Positions 17,875 to 27,584 are shown, counted from the first letter of the stretch. The stretch: DNA of 64,000 nt from Porphyromonas gulae DSM 15663 (GCF_000378065.1 NZ_KB899149.1:62001-126000), one strand, 5' to 3'. Notes: generated from the sequence alone by a model not told the origin. Program-made: numbers and translations.

Positions 17875-18885
17875 TTAGTCGTAAAAGGTTTTGTCGAAGG
17901 CTCTGAACTCTCGGTGTCCCAATACATAGCATCTCCAGCAAGCAATCAGAAATCCGCTACCATATCCCCATAGCTGCACGAAAGAGGCCGGTACGGCAAG
18001 AATGGCTATGCGTAGGGAGCGATTGGTATGCCAGGCATCCAGCAAGAACAGCAGTGCCAAAAGCAACAAAGGAAGCAATGACCATGGACAAAAGAACAGG
18101 CCGATCACCAGTATTGCACAGCCCAGCGTAAAGAGGGCCGGCAGCATGTGCACGGGTTTCATACTCCCGGGATGGCGTCTCTGCAAATGGATACGCGCAA
18201 TACCGGAGTTGTACACCTGACGGAAGAACTTCTTGAAGTCGATCCTCCGTTTGTGGAATACAAAGGCTTCCGGAAACAGGCATACCTTGTATCCGGCCTT
18301 GAAAAGACGCAGACTGAAATCGATGTCCTCACCGAAGCGCATCTCTTCCGAAAAACCACCGAGTTGCTGATAGACCGAGCGTTTGCAGCCCAAATTGAAG
18401 CTGCGAGGATAGAATTTGTCCAGTCGTACTCCACTTCCTCCACGAATACCTCCGGTGGTGAAGAAAGAGGTCATCGCATAGTTAATGGCTTTCTGTACGG
18501 GTGAGAATCCTTCTGCAGCTGCATCAGGGCCACCGAAAGCATCTGCTTGTGTCTGCTCGATTCCTTTTTTTACTGCGGCTATATAGCCGCTCGGCAATAC
18601 TAAATCGGAATCCAATATCAGCAGATATTCCCCCACCGCCATTCGTGCACCAATGTTGCGTGCAGAAGCCGGCCCTCCATTAGGCACTCTTACATACTGT
18701 ATTCGGAGAAGATCTCTGAAACGATCCACTTCTTTGTCACAGCACACTGACGAACCGTCTTCGACGATGATCACTTCGAAGTCGCTATTCGTCTGTATAA
18801 GCAGGCTCTCCAGTAGCTCCCGTACTTCGTCGGGACGATTATAAACGGGGATAATAATAGAGAAGGCTGTAGGGGTCGTATCCAT
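17875..18885 (-). CDS. Family 2 glycosyltransferase, membrane-associated
   Basis: I start this 336-residue protein at ATG 18885 (MDTTPTAFSIIIPVYN), because the longer frame would overlap the patatin gene by over 100 bases and adds no recognisable sequence. The GT-A fold motifs are FSIIIPVYNRPDEV, VIIVEDGSS, a DxD-like LILDSDLVLP near residue 100, and FGEDIDFSLRLF. Near the C terminus are hydrophobic segments (LFTLGCAILVIGLFF and LLPLLLLALLFLL) that should hold it in the inner membrane. It lies 10 bases after patatin and 30 before the fimbrillin. A role in glycosylating a surface polymer is plausible; donor and acceptor are unknown. Confidence 0.85.
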   Translation of the reverse strand: MDTTPTAFSIIIPVYNRPDEVRELLESLLIQTNSDFEVIIVEDGSSVCCDKEVDRFRDLLRIQYVRVPNGGPASARNIGARMAVGEYLLILDSDLVLPSGYIAAVKKGIEQTQADAFGGPDAAAEGFSPVQKAINYAMTSFFTTGGIRGGSGVRLDKFYPRSFNLGCKRSVYQQLGGFSEEMRFGEDIDFSLRLFKAGYKVCLFPEAFVFHKRRIDFKKFFRQVYNSGIARIHLQRRHPGSMKPVHMLPALFTLGCAILVIGLFFCPWSLLPLLLLALLFLLDAWHTNRSLRIAILAVPASFVQLWGYGSGFLIACWRCYVLGHREFRAFDKTFYD

Positions 18886-18895
18886 TCCTGCCGAT

Positions 18896-19915
18896 TTATT
18901 TGTTGGCTTTTTCTTCGCTGTTATTGTACCACTCCAGATATGATTGAGTATAAGAGCGGCCGGATTCCAGCAAAGCTTTCTTCTGAGCATCGCTGATGGC
19001 AAAATCCGTAGTCTTTACTCCCAGCGTATCGATGTAAATAGTGCGTTGCCAGTCGTCACTGTGCAGGTGTACATCGTCCTGAGCAGAGAGCAGGGTGCCG
19101 AATAGCGACACGGTATAGTCGAAGAAGCTGTCGATGTCTCGATGAGGAGGTTCAGCATTGTCCCTGAAGAAGGCTATCTTCTCTTTGCTGTCGAGTCGGA
19201 AGCCCAATGTCTCCTTGTTGTATACGTAATCGGCAATCTTCCTGGGGCGTTCCTCCAGCTTCCTATTGATAGGTTCATAGTAGTCCGTTCGAGTAAAGTT
19301 CTTGGTTACATACTTGGTACGATCGAACACCTTGACGGGATAGTTGTTCAGCATACCCCCATCCACATATACATCGTTTCGGAAGTTGCGCTTAGCAGCG
19401 AAAAACAGTGGAATGGACATGGAAATACGTGCCGCATCGGCTATACAGATGCGAGGAGTATGTTCTGCCGAAAAGATCTCTGAGAAGCCTGTAGAAAGAT
19501 TGGTGCCGATGAGAGAAATGTCGAGAAATTTCTTTTCTCCTTTCATCGCAGCCAGATCAGCAAAAGTGGATTCGCTATTGCCCGTTTTGGCCTTGATCAG
19601 ATCGCCAATCCAATTGCGGAAGAAATCACCTTTGTACCAACCGAACTTCTCTATCAACCGTTTCGTATCCTGAATGATACCCCATGAATCGTCCATGAAG
19701 TTCTTGAAATTGAGACACCACATTATCTCTTTCACCTCACCCGGTGTATAACCCAGTCCGATGAGTACAGCCATGATGGCACCGGCCGATGTGCCGGCTA
19801 CTCGTTTGATCTTGGGGAAAATCTTTTCTTCCTGCAGCACTTCGAGTGCACCGATATAGGCGATGCCTTTCACGCCGCCCCCTTCGAATACCAAATTCTT
19901 AAAAAAATAAGCCAT
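18896..19915 (-). CDS. Patatin-like phospholipase
   Basis: A 339-residue patatin-fold lipase. The oxyanion loop FEGGGVKGIAY is at about 10-20, the catalytic serine is in the GTSAG motif (about 41-45), and the catalytic aspartate is in VDGGMLNNYPV (about 199). These are the complete Ser-Asp dyad elements. There is no signal peptide and no type IX tail; it lacks the C-terminal barrel of the P. gingivalis PlpD-like protein, so it is probably a cytoplasmic or membrane-peripheral acyl hydrolase acting on phospholipids. It lies 55 bases downstream of cysS on the same strand and 10 bases upstream of the glycosyltransferase. Confidence 0.88.
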   Translation of the reverse strand: MAYFFKNLVFEGGGVKGIAYIGALEVLQEEKIFPKIKRVAGTSAGAIMAVLIGLGYTPGEVKEIMWCLNFKNFMDDSWGIIQDTKRLIEKFGWYKGDFFRNWIGDLIKAKTGNSESTFADLAAMKGEKKFLDISLIGTNLSTGFSEIFSAEHTPRICIADAARISMSIPLFFAAKRNFRNDVYVDGGMLNNYPVKVFDRTKYVTKNFTRTDYYEPINRKLEERPRKIADYVYNKETLGFRLDSKEKIAFFRDNAEPPHRDIDSFFDYTVSLFGTLLSAQDDVHLHSDDWQRTIYIDTLGVKTTDFAISDAQKKALLESGRSYTQSYLEWYNNSEEKANK

Positions 19916-19970
19916 AGGATAATAATTAGGTTACGGAAAGAACGGGTTAGACCGGGTTATCGATAGCAGG

Positions 19971-21443
19971 TCAATTCAATTTCCACTCTGCACCGTCTTT
20001 CGTATCTTTTATCGTAAATCCAAGAGCCGTGAGTTCGTCGCGGATCTTATCGCTTGTCGCCCAATCCTTACGAGCTTTGGCTTCGGCTCGGATACTTAGG
20101 AGCAAATCCATCGCTTTGCCGAAAGCTTCGCTACCGCCGGCAGAAGACACCCTTTCATCGCGCATACCGAGCAGGTCGAAGAGGAAGAGACGGAATGTTG
20201 TACGTAGTTCCTCCAAGTCGGAAGAAGTAATGGTGCCTTGTCCATTGTGCACAGCATTGATTGCACGCGCAGCATCGAAGAGGGCTGCTATTACCATCGG
20301 ACTGTTCAGATCATCGTTCATGGCATCGTAGCAACGCTTACGCAGGTCGCTCACCTCCACGGAGGTCGTGTCGGCAGTCTTCAATCCATCGAGCAAGGCT
20401 GCTGCATCCAGCAATCGTTCCAAACCCTTCTCTGCTGCCTCCAAAGCTTCGTTGCTGAAGTCTACGGTGCCTCGATAGTGGGCACCGAGAATAAAGAAGC
20501 GTATGGTCATGGGTGAATAAGCCTTGTGAAGACTCGGATGCGATCCGGAGAAAAACTCTTCGAGTGTGATGAAGTTGCCCAGGCTTTTACCCATTTTCTG
20601 CCCGTTGATGGTAATCATGTTGTTGTGCATCCAATAGCGTACGATAGGGTGCCCCTGTGAGGCAACTGCCTGTGCTATCTCGCATTCGTGATGGGGAAAT
20701 ACGAGGTCCATTCCTCCACCATGTATATCGAACTCTTCACCGAGATATTTGCGCCCCATGGCCGTACATTCGCAGTGCCAGCCCGGGAATCCCATACCCC
20801 AAGGACTCGGCCAACGCATGATATGCTCGGGCTGAGCAGCCTTCCAGAGAGCAAAGTCCACGCCGTTTCGCTTTTCGTCCTGCCCATCGAGCCTGCGAGT
20901 ATTATTGATCATCTCTTCTATGTTCCGACCGCTCAGTACTCCGTAGCGATGGTCTTGATTGTATTTTTCCACATCGAAATAGACCGATCCGCAACTTTCA
21001 TAGGCATAGCCCGCTTTCAGTATTTGCTTGACCAGTTCGATCTGCTCGATGATATGACCCGAAGCCATCGGTTCTATACTCGGAGGCAACACATTGAGAG
21101 CTTCCATGGCATGGCGATAACGCGTGAGGTAGTACTGCACTACTTCCATCGGTTCAAGCTGTTCGAGGCGTGCCTTCTTGGCGATTTTGTCTTCTCCTTC
21201 GTCTGCATCGTGTTCCAGATGGCCTACATCGGTAATGTTGCGTACGTAGCGCACTTGATAGCCCAAATGCCGGAGATAGCGGTATAGGAGATCGAATGTG
21301 ATGGCCGGACGGGCATGTCCCAAGTGGGCATCTCCGTAGACCGTAGGGCCACACACATAGAGTCCGACATGAGGTTCATGGATAGGCTCGAATCGCTCTT
21401 TCTTGCGATGGAGCGTATTATAAATTTCCAAAGGATGTTCCAT
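19971..21443 (-). CDS. cysS: Cysteinyl-tRNA synthetase
   Basis: A 490-residue class I aminoacyl-tRNA synthetase. It charges tRNA-Cys with cysteine in the cytoplasm. The zinc-site cysteine in YVCGPTVYG (about residue 31), the HIGH motif as HLGHA (about 40-44), the further zinc ligands in WHCECTAMG, and the KMSKS loop as KMGKS in [13 protein letters not shown] are all present. The helical anticodon-binding region and the C-terminal [13 protein letters not shown] segment fit full-length enzymes. A TACCTTTG box on the minus strand at 21474-21481 probably drives it and perhaps the three genes below it. Confidence 0.96.
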   Translation of the reverse strand: MEHPLEIYNTLHRKKERFEPIHEPHVGLYVCGPTVYGDAHLGHARPAITFDLLYRYLRHLGYQVRYVRNITDVGHLEHDADEGEDKIAKKARLEQLEPMEVVQYYLTRYRHAMEALNVLPPSIEPMASGHIIEQIELVKQILKAGYAYESCGSVYFDVEKYNQDHRYGVLSGRNIEEMINNTRRLDGQDEKRNGVDFALWKAAQPEHIMRWPSPWGMGFPGWHCECTAMGRKYLGEEFDIHGGGMDLVFPHHECEIAQAVASQGHPIVRYWMHNNMITINGQKMGKSLGNFITLEEFFSGSHPSLHKAYSPMTIRFFILGAHYRGTVDFSNEALEAAEKGLERLLDAAALLDGLKTADTTSVEVSDLRKRCYDAMNDDLNSPMVIAALFDAARAINAVHNGQGTITSSDLEELRTTFRLFLFDLLGMRDERVSSAGGSEAFGKAMDLLLSIRAEAKARKDWATSDKIRDELTALGFTIKDTKDGAEWKLN

Positions 21444-21473
21444 TATAATTGTGGGTTAAGCATGCATATATTA

Positions 21474-21503
21474 CAAAGGTAGCACAGTTTTTAATTAACT
21501 TTG
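21474..21503. promoter_or_regulatory. Divergent -7 boxes for cysS and nhaA
   Basis: Minus-strand TACCTTTG (21474-21481) faces cysS, and plus-strand TAACTTTG (21496-21503) faces nhaA; the two boxes are 14 bases apart. Both match TAnnTTTG. Neither has a clean TTG at 19 bases. The closeness suggests the two promoters compete or share a regulator. Confidence 0.5.
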
Positions 21504-21574
21504 CGTAATAGCGTCTGTAAAACAGATTAGCTAAAGATGTTATTTGAGTCTTTCTTTTAGATCGAAAAAAAGAT

Positions 21575-22933
21575 ATGAAACAGACTTTTCGCTTTATCAA
21601 ACCGATTGAACGAATTACTCACCTGAAGCCGAATGCTACGATGATGCTCTTCTTGGCTTCGGTGTTGGCTGTCATCATGGCCAATAGTTCGTTGAGTTCT
21701 ATCTATCATGAAATTTTGGAGTACCCTATCAATCTTACGATCGGAGGTCGTGAGATCTTTTCTCATCATGGAGAGACCATGACTTTGCTCCAGTTTGTGA
21801 ACGATGTGCTGATGGTCATTTTCTTCCTTGCTGTCGGTTTGGAGATCAAGCAGGAGGTTTTGGTAGGCGAATTGTCCTCTTTCAAGAAAGCCATGCTTCC
21901 TATCGTGGGTGCCGTAGGAGGGATGATCGTCCCCATCCTCTTCTTCCTGCTGGTCGTTCACGAAGGCCCCGGAGCACGAGGAGCTGCTATTCCCATGGCT
22001 ACAGATATAGCCTTTGCTTTGGCGGCCTTGGCTGCTTTGGGAAGTCGGGTGCCACCAAGTCTGAAGGTATTCCTGACGGCTTTGGCCGTCGCGGATGACA
22101 TAGGCGGTATCATCATTATCGCCGTCTTCTACAGTTCTCATATTAACTTAGGGATGTTGGCCATTGCCTTCGGTATCCTCTTCCTCATGTACCTGATGGG
22201 GCGTATGCACGTGAGCCGGTTAGGGCTGTACTTCGTCTGTACATTCTTCGTTTGGCTCTTTTTCCTCCAGAGTGGGATCCATACCACTATAGCCGGTGTG
22301 TTGGCAGCTTTCATGATTCCGGCTCGTCCCGGTTTGCATGCCAAAAACCTTCGTGCCGAGATGCGTTCCCTGTTCGAGGCAATGCCCAATGATAAGATCC
22401 GACAGTCGGGCACTTCTATGATATTGAGCCATAACCAAATCAACGTGATCAACTCCATGCGTAAGGCTGCACGCAGTGCCATCAGTCCGCTGCAACTCAT
22501 GGAGGAACTTCTCAGCCCGATAGTAGGCTACTTCGTGCTGCCACTCTTCGCCTTTGCCAATGCCGGCATCACACTTGGAGGAGTCACTGCCGATGCCTTG
22601 TGGGGTGTGCCGATGGCTGTATTCTTGGGATTGTTTGTCGGGAAACCTCTGGGTATCTACTTTTTCTCCTATGGCTTTGTCAAGATGAAGTTCTGCCCTT
22701 GGCCCGAAGGAATGAGCCGTATCAACCTGATGGCCGTCTCCTTGTTCGGGGGCATCGGCTTCACCGTTTCGCTCTTTATCGCTACTCTTTCTTACACAAC
22801 GCCTGAGCATATGCACTTCCTCAATGAAGCTAAGCTCGGCATTTTCGCCGCTTCGATTCTCGCTGCTGTGGTCGGTATCTTTACCTTGCGATATGAGCTG
22901 AATCTGGAAAATGCCAAGGCGCAAAAGAGCTGA
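21575..22933 (+). CDS. nhaA: Na+/H+ antiporter NhaA
   Basis: A 452-residue inner-membrane antiporter with about twelve hydrophobic helices. It expels Na+ in exchange for H+. The signature ATDIAFALA (Asp near residue 144) and the paired aspartates of the ion site in VADDIGGIIIIAVFYS (about 172-176, equal to Asp163/164 of E. coli NhaA) are intact. The C-terminal half contains GKPLGI and FGGIGFTVSLFI, also family hallmarks. Length is somewhat above the E. coli protein (388), which is common in Bacteroidota. The following acyltransferase gene starts about 28 bases after the stop. Confidence 0.95.
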   Translation: MKQTFRFIKPIERITHLKPNATMMLFLASVLAVIMANSSLSSIYHEILEYPINLTIGGREIFSHHGETMTLLQFVNDVLMVIFFLAVGLEIKQEVLVGELSSFKKAMLPIVGAVGGMIVPILFFLLVVHEGPGARGAAIPMATDIAFALAALAALGSRVPPSLKVFLTALAVADDIGGIIIIAVFYSSHINLGMLAIAFGILFLMYLMGRMHVSRLGLYFVCTFFVWLFFLQSGIHTTIAGVLAAFMIPARPGLHAKNLRAEMRSLFEAMPNDKIRQSGTSMILSHNQINVINSMRKAARSAISPLQLMEELLSPIVGYFVLPLFAFANAGITLGGVTADALWGVPMAVFLGLFVGKPLGIYFFSYGFVKMKFCPWPEGMSRINLMAVSLFGGIGFTVSLFIATLSYTTPEHMHFLNEAKLGIFAASILAAVVGIFTLRYELNLENAKAQKS

Positions 22934-22961
22934 GAGGTATTTGAAAGGATCGCCTCCTCCC

Positions 22962-23789
22962 ATGCAAGAGAAGCAGCATATTCATATCGGAGAGATTGTC
23001 CGACGGCTGAGTGGCAGGAAACTCCCGCAGCCACTTATCCGTTTGCTCGAGTGCCTGATACATCAGGACGAGATCAACGATATACTCGACCGGTACGGAC
23101 ACCTTGAGGGTGTGGACTTTATGACTGCTTTGGTCGGGTATTTTCACGTCGATATAGGTTGGAATGGAGCAGACAGACTGCCGGCCGACAAACGGTGTCT
23201 TTTTGTTTCCAATCATCCCTTGGGAGGGCTGGACGGTATCTGTCTCAGTCATCTGATCGGTAGTCACTACTGTTCGGATGTACGTTATATCGTCAATGAT
23301 ATTCTCTTTCATCTTCGACCACTCCGCCAGATTTTCGTCCCCGTCAATACCCGTGGCAGACAGAAGCGAGAGAGTATAGATCGGCTCCAGGAAGCTTTCG
23401 AGAGCGATCTGCCCGTAATAACTTTTCCGGCAGGCTTTTGTTCCCGTCTGATCGATGGTAAAGTTCAGGATACCCCGTGGAAGAAGAGCTTTGTCCGTCA
23501 GGCCTACGCCTACAAACGGGATATAGTCCCACTCTTTTTCGAAGGACTTAATTCGAAGCGTTTCTACCGGATAGAGCGTTTCCGTCAGCTCCTTGGCCTT
23601 AAATTCAATATCGGGATGGCTTTGCTGCCGGACGAAATGTTTCGGAGCAAAGGACGTCGTTTTCGTGTATTCGCAGGCCGGCCTATTCAATGGCAATCTC
23701 TTGCGTCTGACCCCCGAGATACCGCTGAGCAGGCACTTCATATCCGTTCACTGGCGTATGACCTCAGCCCGTCGGCCTCAAAGAAATAA
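22962..23789 (+). CDS. glsA: Lysophospholipid-type acyltransferase, probable glycine-lipid O-acyltransferase (GlsA-like)
   Basis: A 275-residue protein; I use ATG 22962 (MQEKQHIHIG) since the upstream ATG at 22911 lies inside nhaA. The PlsC-type motifs are visible: an NHPLGGLDG block (NHxxxxD) near residue 85, FVPVNTRGRQKRES, and a later FPAGFCSR (PEG-like). The protein is soluble or membrane-peripheral. Its direct coupling to a GNAT-type N-acyltransferase (12-base gap) mirrors the glsB/glsA pair of Bacteroides, which makes N-acyloxyacyl glycine and related serine-glycine lipids; P. gingivalis makes such lipids (lipid 654/430). The assignment is by motifs and context. Confidence 0.7.
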   Translation: MQEKQHIHIGEIVRRLSGRKLPQPLIRLLECLIHQDEINDILDRYGHLEGVDFMTALVGYFHVDIGWNGADRLPADKRCLFVSNHPLGGLDGICLSHLIGSHYCSDVRYIVNDILFHLRPLRQIFVPVNTRGRQKRESIDRLQEAFESDLPVITFPAGFCSRLIDGKVQDTPWKKSFVRQAYAYKRDIVPLFFEGLNSKRFYRIERFRQLLGLKFNIGMALLPDEMFRSKGRRFRVFAGRPIQWQSLASDPRDTAEQALHIRSLAYDLSPSASKK

Positions 23790-23800
23790 CCATTAAACCC

Positions 23801-24769
23801 ATGTGCCTCGAACCCATTATTGCTCCGATCTCACCCGAATTGCTCGAGCAGGAGCTGACTGCCGATCGTTTTCTGCGGACGACGAACAAAGCCGGCAATG
23901 AAATCTATGTTTTCACGGCCGAAGAAGCTCCGCACTGTATGAAAGAAGTAGGCCGACTGCGTGAAGAAGCCTTTCGGCATTATGGTGGAGGAACGGGCAA
24001 GGCAATCGATATAGACGAGTTCGACACCATGCCCGGGGGCTACAAACAGCTGATCGTATGGGACCCGCAAAACAAGGCCATACTCGGAGGCTACCGCTTT
24101 ATCTATGGGCGGGACGTTGCTTTCGATACCGATGGCAAGCCTTTGCTGGCAACGGCAGAGATGTTTCGCTTCAGTGATGCCTTTTTGCGCGATTATCTCC
24201 CCTACACAGTCGAATTGGGACGTTCGTTCGTGTCGCTCCAGTACCAATCGACACGGATGGGTACAAAGGCCATTTTTGTGCTGGACAATCTATGGGACGG
24301 TATCGGAGCACTCACCGTAGTCAATCCTGAGGCACTCTATTTTTATGGCAAAGTGACCATGTACAAAGACTATGATCGGCGAGCTCGCAATCTGATCCTG
24401 TATTTCCTTCACAAGCACTTCTCCGATCCGGAAGGCTTGGTCAAGCCCATTCATCCCCTACCGATAGAGATCAACCCAAAGGACGAAGCCTTGTTCTCTT
24501 CCTCCGACTTTAGTGCCAATTACAAGACACTCAATATAGAAGTGCGCAAACTGGGAATCAATATCCCTCCGCTCGTGAGTGCATATATAGCTTTGTCTCC
24601 GGAAATGCGCGTTTTCGGCACTGCAGTAAACGAGGCTTTCGGCGACGTGGAGGAAACCGGCATATTCATTGCTGTGGGCAAGATACTCGAAGAGAAAAAA
24701 CAAAGGCATATAGAAAGCTTTATCCTCAGCCGGAACGAAAAGGAAGGCCACGACAATACCAATGGCTGA
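23801..24769 (+). CDS. glsB: GNAT-type N-acyltransferase, probable glycine-lipid synthase (GlsB-like)
   Basis: A 322-residue member of the hemolysin-like/OlsB GNAT family, which transfers an acyl chain from acyl-ACP to an amino acid nitrogen. Visible family segments are CMKEVGRLREEAFRHYGGG (near residue 47), the conserved YKQLIVWDPQNKAILGGYR, and YTVELGRSFVSLQYQ (near 145), which is the ELGRSFV hallmark. With the adjacent O-acyltransferase it should make the mono- and then di-acylated glycine lipid at the inner membrane. The amino acid (glycine rather than ornithine or serine) is inferred from known Bacteroidales lipids, not from the sequence. Confidence 0.72.
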   Translation: MCLEPIIAPISPELLEQELTADRFLRTTNKAGNEIYVFTAEEAPHCMKEVGRLREEAFRHYGGGTGKAIDIDEFDTMPGGYKQLIVWDPQNKAILGGYRFIYGRDVAFDTDGKPLLATAEMFRFSDAFLRDYLPYTVELGRSFVSLQYQSTRMGTKAIFVLDNLWDGIGALTVVNPEALYFYGKVTMYKDYDRRARNLILYFLHKHFSDPEGLVKPIHPLPIEINPKDEALFSSSDFSANYKTLNIEVRKLGINIPPLVSAYIALSPEMRVFGTAVNEAFGDVEETGIFIAVGKILEEKKQRHIESFILSRNEKEGHDNTNG

Positions 24770-25169
24770 CCACAATGATCGCGGACATCACGGCGAAGAG
24801 ATAGCCCTGAAGCATCTCAGGCAGCAAGGTTATCGGATAGAGGCTCTCAACTGGCAATCCGGCAGGCGAGAGCTGGATATAGTGGCATCCACTTCCAGAG
24901 AATTGGTTGTAGTGGAAGTAAAGACCCGTACCGAAGGCTTTCTACTGGCCCCCGAAGAGGCTGTAGATATGCGCAAAAGGCGACTGATTTCCGAGTCGGC
25001 ACATCACTATGTACGCATGTACGCCATCGATCTGCCCGTACGCTTCGATATTATATCCGTTGTATTGAATGCAGATGGCTCCTGTAAACGCATCGAGCAT
25101 AGAGAAAACGCCTTCCCTCTTCTGCTGAAACGATCACAGAGGAGTACACCTCGAAGACGCAGATTATAG
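24762..25169 (+). CDS. YraN / UPF0102 family endonuclease-like protein
   Basis: A 135-residue protein whose start lies 8 bases inside the GlsB-like gene, so the two are coupled. It has the compact restriction-endonuclease-like fold of UPF0102: HHGEEIALKHLRQQGYRI at the N terminus, then the DxExK-like core ELDIVAS...LVVVEVKTRTE (Asp near 49, Glu-x-Lys near 60-62). The biochemical role is poorly known; homologues have been linked to DNA processing and cell division. The tail is basic (RSTPRRRRL). Confidence 0.88.
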   Translation: MADHNDRGHHGEEIALKHLRQQGYRIEALNWQSGRRELDIVASTSRELVVVEVKTRTEGFLLAPEEAVDMRKRRLISESAHHYVRMYAIDLPVRFDIISVVLNADGSCKRIEHRENAFPLLLKRSQRSTPRRRRL

Positions 25170-25237
25170 CCCCGACCGGCTTCGTCGATTCTCGTTCTCT
25201 GAAGATAAGGGGGGCTATACCCCTGCATACATAGTAG

Positions 25238-25287
25238 GACAGCCTCCTTGTTCGCTTTGCAGACAGGGTGGCTGTCTTCTTTTTATT
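25238..25287 (+). terminator. Hairpin terminator after the YraN gene
   Basis: Stem GACAGCC (25238-25244) pairs with GGCTGTC (25270-25276) and is followed by TTCTTTTTATT. It closes the nhaA-GlsA-GlsB-YraN group. In the remaining gap to 25578 I see only two direct copies of TTGGCACCG (25458-25466 and 25508-25516) ahead of hutU. Confidence 0.65.
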
Positions 25288-25578
25288 GGTTTGAAATGAA
25301 GCTTTCGAAGGCCCTGCGATTGATACCCAAATCGTTTGACAGCCTCCTCTTGCAGACCGTTTGAGAGCACATTCATCCTCCCACGCTGTCATGTGCCGTT
25401 TTCGGACAGGTCGGATAGCTTGTTTGCCGAGCCTGCTATCCATATACAAAGTTGTGATTGGCACCGTATTAAAGACTTTTTTGGCTCGGTGTTCGAAAAA
25501 TGGTAATTTGGCACCGCCTTAGCGATGAGCCCTTTCACTAAGGCATGATACTGACTACAAATCACAAAATATCAAATA

Positions 25579-27558
25579 ATGAAGTTCACTCTGGACAATA
25601 CGCTGCCTGCTTATCCCAAGTTTGTAGCAGGTATTCGCCGCGCCCCTGACCGCGGCTTCCGTCTTACCCCTTCACAGACACGCACGGCTCTGAAGAATGC
25701 TTTGCGTTATATCCCTGTGGAATTGCATAAGGAACTTGCTCCCGAATTCCTCGAAGAGCTGAAAACCCGTGGAAAGATCTATGGCTATCGCTTCCGTCCC
25801 GAAGGGGATCTCAAAGCCAAAAGCATCGACGAGTACGAAGGCCGGTGTATAGAAGGGAAAGCCTTTCAGGTGATGATCGACAATAATCTCTGTTTCGACA
25901 TCGCCCTCTATCCCTATGAACTCGTTACTTACGGAGAGACCGGGCAGGTGTGCCAGAACTGGATGCAGTACCGTCTTATCATGAAGTACCTCCGAGAGAT
26001 GACCAACGAGCAGACGCTCGTGATCGAAAGCGGTCATCCCTTGGGACTCTTCAAGTCCAAACCCGATGCTCCGCGCGTGATCATCACCAACTCCATGATG
26101 GTCGGCTTGTACGACAACATCAAGGACTGGGAGATCGCTGCCCAGATGGGTGTGGCCAATTATGGACAGATGACTGCCGGTGGCTGGATGTACATCGGGC
26201 CGCAAGGCATCGTACACGGTACGTTCAATACCCTGCTCAATGCCGGTCGTCAAAGACTGAATATTCCTACCGGAGGCAATTTGGCCGGCAAACTGTTCGT
26301 CACCAGCGGTCTCGGCGGTATGAGTGGTGCACAACCCAAGGCTGCCGATATTGCTGGAGCAGTAAGCATTACGGCCGAAGTGGACAGTAGCCGCATCGAT
26401 ACCCGTCACGGACAGGGATGGGTCAAGTTCCGTACCGAGTCGAAAGAAGAGGCTTTCCGTATGGCTGCCGAAGCACAGAAGAAGGGAGAGCCTTGCTCTA
26501 TCGCCTATCACGGCAATGTAGTAGACCTGCTCGAATATGCTCTGAGCGAAGGTATTCACATCGATCTCCTTTCCGATCAGACCAGTTGCCATGCCGTATA
26601 TGAAGGCGGCTACTGCCCGGTGACACTCTCTTTCGAGGAGCGTACACGCCTACTCAAAGAGGATCGTGACGAATTCTGCCGTCAGGTCGATCTCGGACTG
26701 AAACGTCACTTCGAAGTGGTGAAAGCTCTGGTCGCACGCGGCTCTTACTTCTTCGACTACGGCAATGCTTTCATGAAGAGCATATACGATAGCGGTATCA
26801 TCGAGATCAGCAAGAACGGCATCGACGATAAGGACGGATTTATCTGGCCGAGCTATGTGGAAGACATCATGGGGCCCGAGCTGTTCGACTACGGCTATGG
26901 CCCCTTCCGCTGGGTATGCCTTAGCGGTAAGCATGAGGATCTCGTCAAGACCGACCATGCAGCCATGGAATGTATCGATCCGGACAGACGCGAACAAGAC
27001 CGTGACAACTGGATCTGGATACGCGATGCTGAGAAGAATCAGCTCGTCGTAGGTACACAGGCACGTATCCTCTATCAGGATGCACTCGGACGAATGAACA
27101 TAGCACTGCGCTTCAATGAAATGGTACGCCGTGGCGAGGTCGGCCCTATCATGCTCGGACGTGACCACCACGATGTGAGCGGTACGGACAGTCCTTTCCG
27201 TGAGACCTCCAATATCAAGGACGGTAGCAATGTGATGGCTGATATGGCCGTGCAGTGCTTTGCCGGCAACGCTGCTCGCGGAATGAGCCTTGTGGCTCTG
27301 CACAACGGTGGCGGTGTAGGTATCGGGAAGTCCATCAACGGCGGATTTGGCATGGTGCTCGATGGTTCGGAACGTGTGGATGCGATCCTGCGTTCGGCCA
27401 TGCTGTGGGATGTAATGGGAGGAGTGGCTCGACGCTCATGGGCGCGCAATCCTAATGCCATGACAGTAAGCGAAGAATTCAATACGACTCATGCGGATGG
27501 ATACCATATCACAATTCCGTATCTGGTAGACGAAGGTCTCCTCGATTCGATTCTCTGA
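25579..27558 (+). CDS. hutU: Urocanate hydratase (urocanase)
   Basis: A 659-residue enzyme that adds water to urocanate to give imidazolonepropionate, the second step of histidine breakdown, in the cytoplasm with tightly bound NAD+. The glycine-rich NAD-binding stretch NLAGKLFVTSGLGGMSGAQPKA, the region around LLSDQTSCHAVYEGGY, and the C-terminal signature with GRDHHDVSG and NGGGVGIGKSINGGFGMVLDGS are all intact. The length is that of the long (about 660-680 residue) form found in Bacteroidota and eukaryotes rather than the 550-residue proteobacterial form. No other hut gene is next to it. Confidence 0.95.
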   Translation: MKFTLDNTLPAYPKFVAGIRRAPDRGFRLTPSQTRTALKNALRYIPVELHKELAPEFLEELKTRGKIYGYRFRPEGDLKAKSIDEYEGRCIEGKAFQVMIDNNLCFDIALYPYELVTYGETGQVCQNWMQYRLIMKYLREMTNEQTLVIESGHPLGLFKSKPDAPRVIITNSMMVGLYDNIKDWEIAAQMGVANYGQMTAGGWMYIGPQGIVHGTFNTLLNAGRQRLNIPTGGNLAGKLFVTSGLGGMSGAQPKAADIAGAVSITAEVDSSRIDTRHGQGWVKFRTESKEEAFRMAAEAQKKGEPCSIAYHGNVVDLLEYALSEGIHIDLLSDQTSCHAVYEGGYCPVTLSFEERTRLLKEDRDEFCRQVDLGLKRHFEVVKALVARGSYFFDYGNAFMKSIYDSGIIEISKNGIDDKDGFIWPSYVEDIMGPELFDYGYGPFRWVCLSGKHEDLVKTDHAAMECIDPDRREQDRDNWIWIRDAEKNQLVVGTQARILYQDALGRMNIALRFNEMVRRGEVGPIMLGRDHHDVSGTDSPFRETSNIKDGSNVMADMAVQCFAGNAARGMSLVALHNGGGVGIGKSINGGFGMVLDGSERVDAILRSAMLWDVMGGVARRSWARNPNAMTVSEEFNTTHADGYHITIPYLVDEGLLDSIL

Positions 27559-27584
27559 CCGACAGGTTACGAACCATAAAAACT

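Noticed and set aside
25672-26592. 306-codon minus-strand frame inside hutU
   Set aside because: It is antisense to a complete urocanase and shows no family motif.
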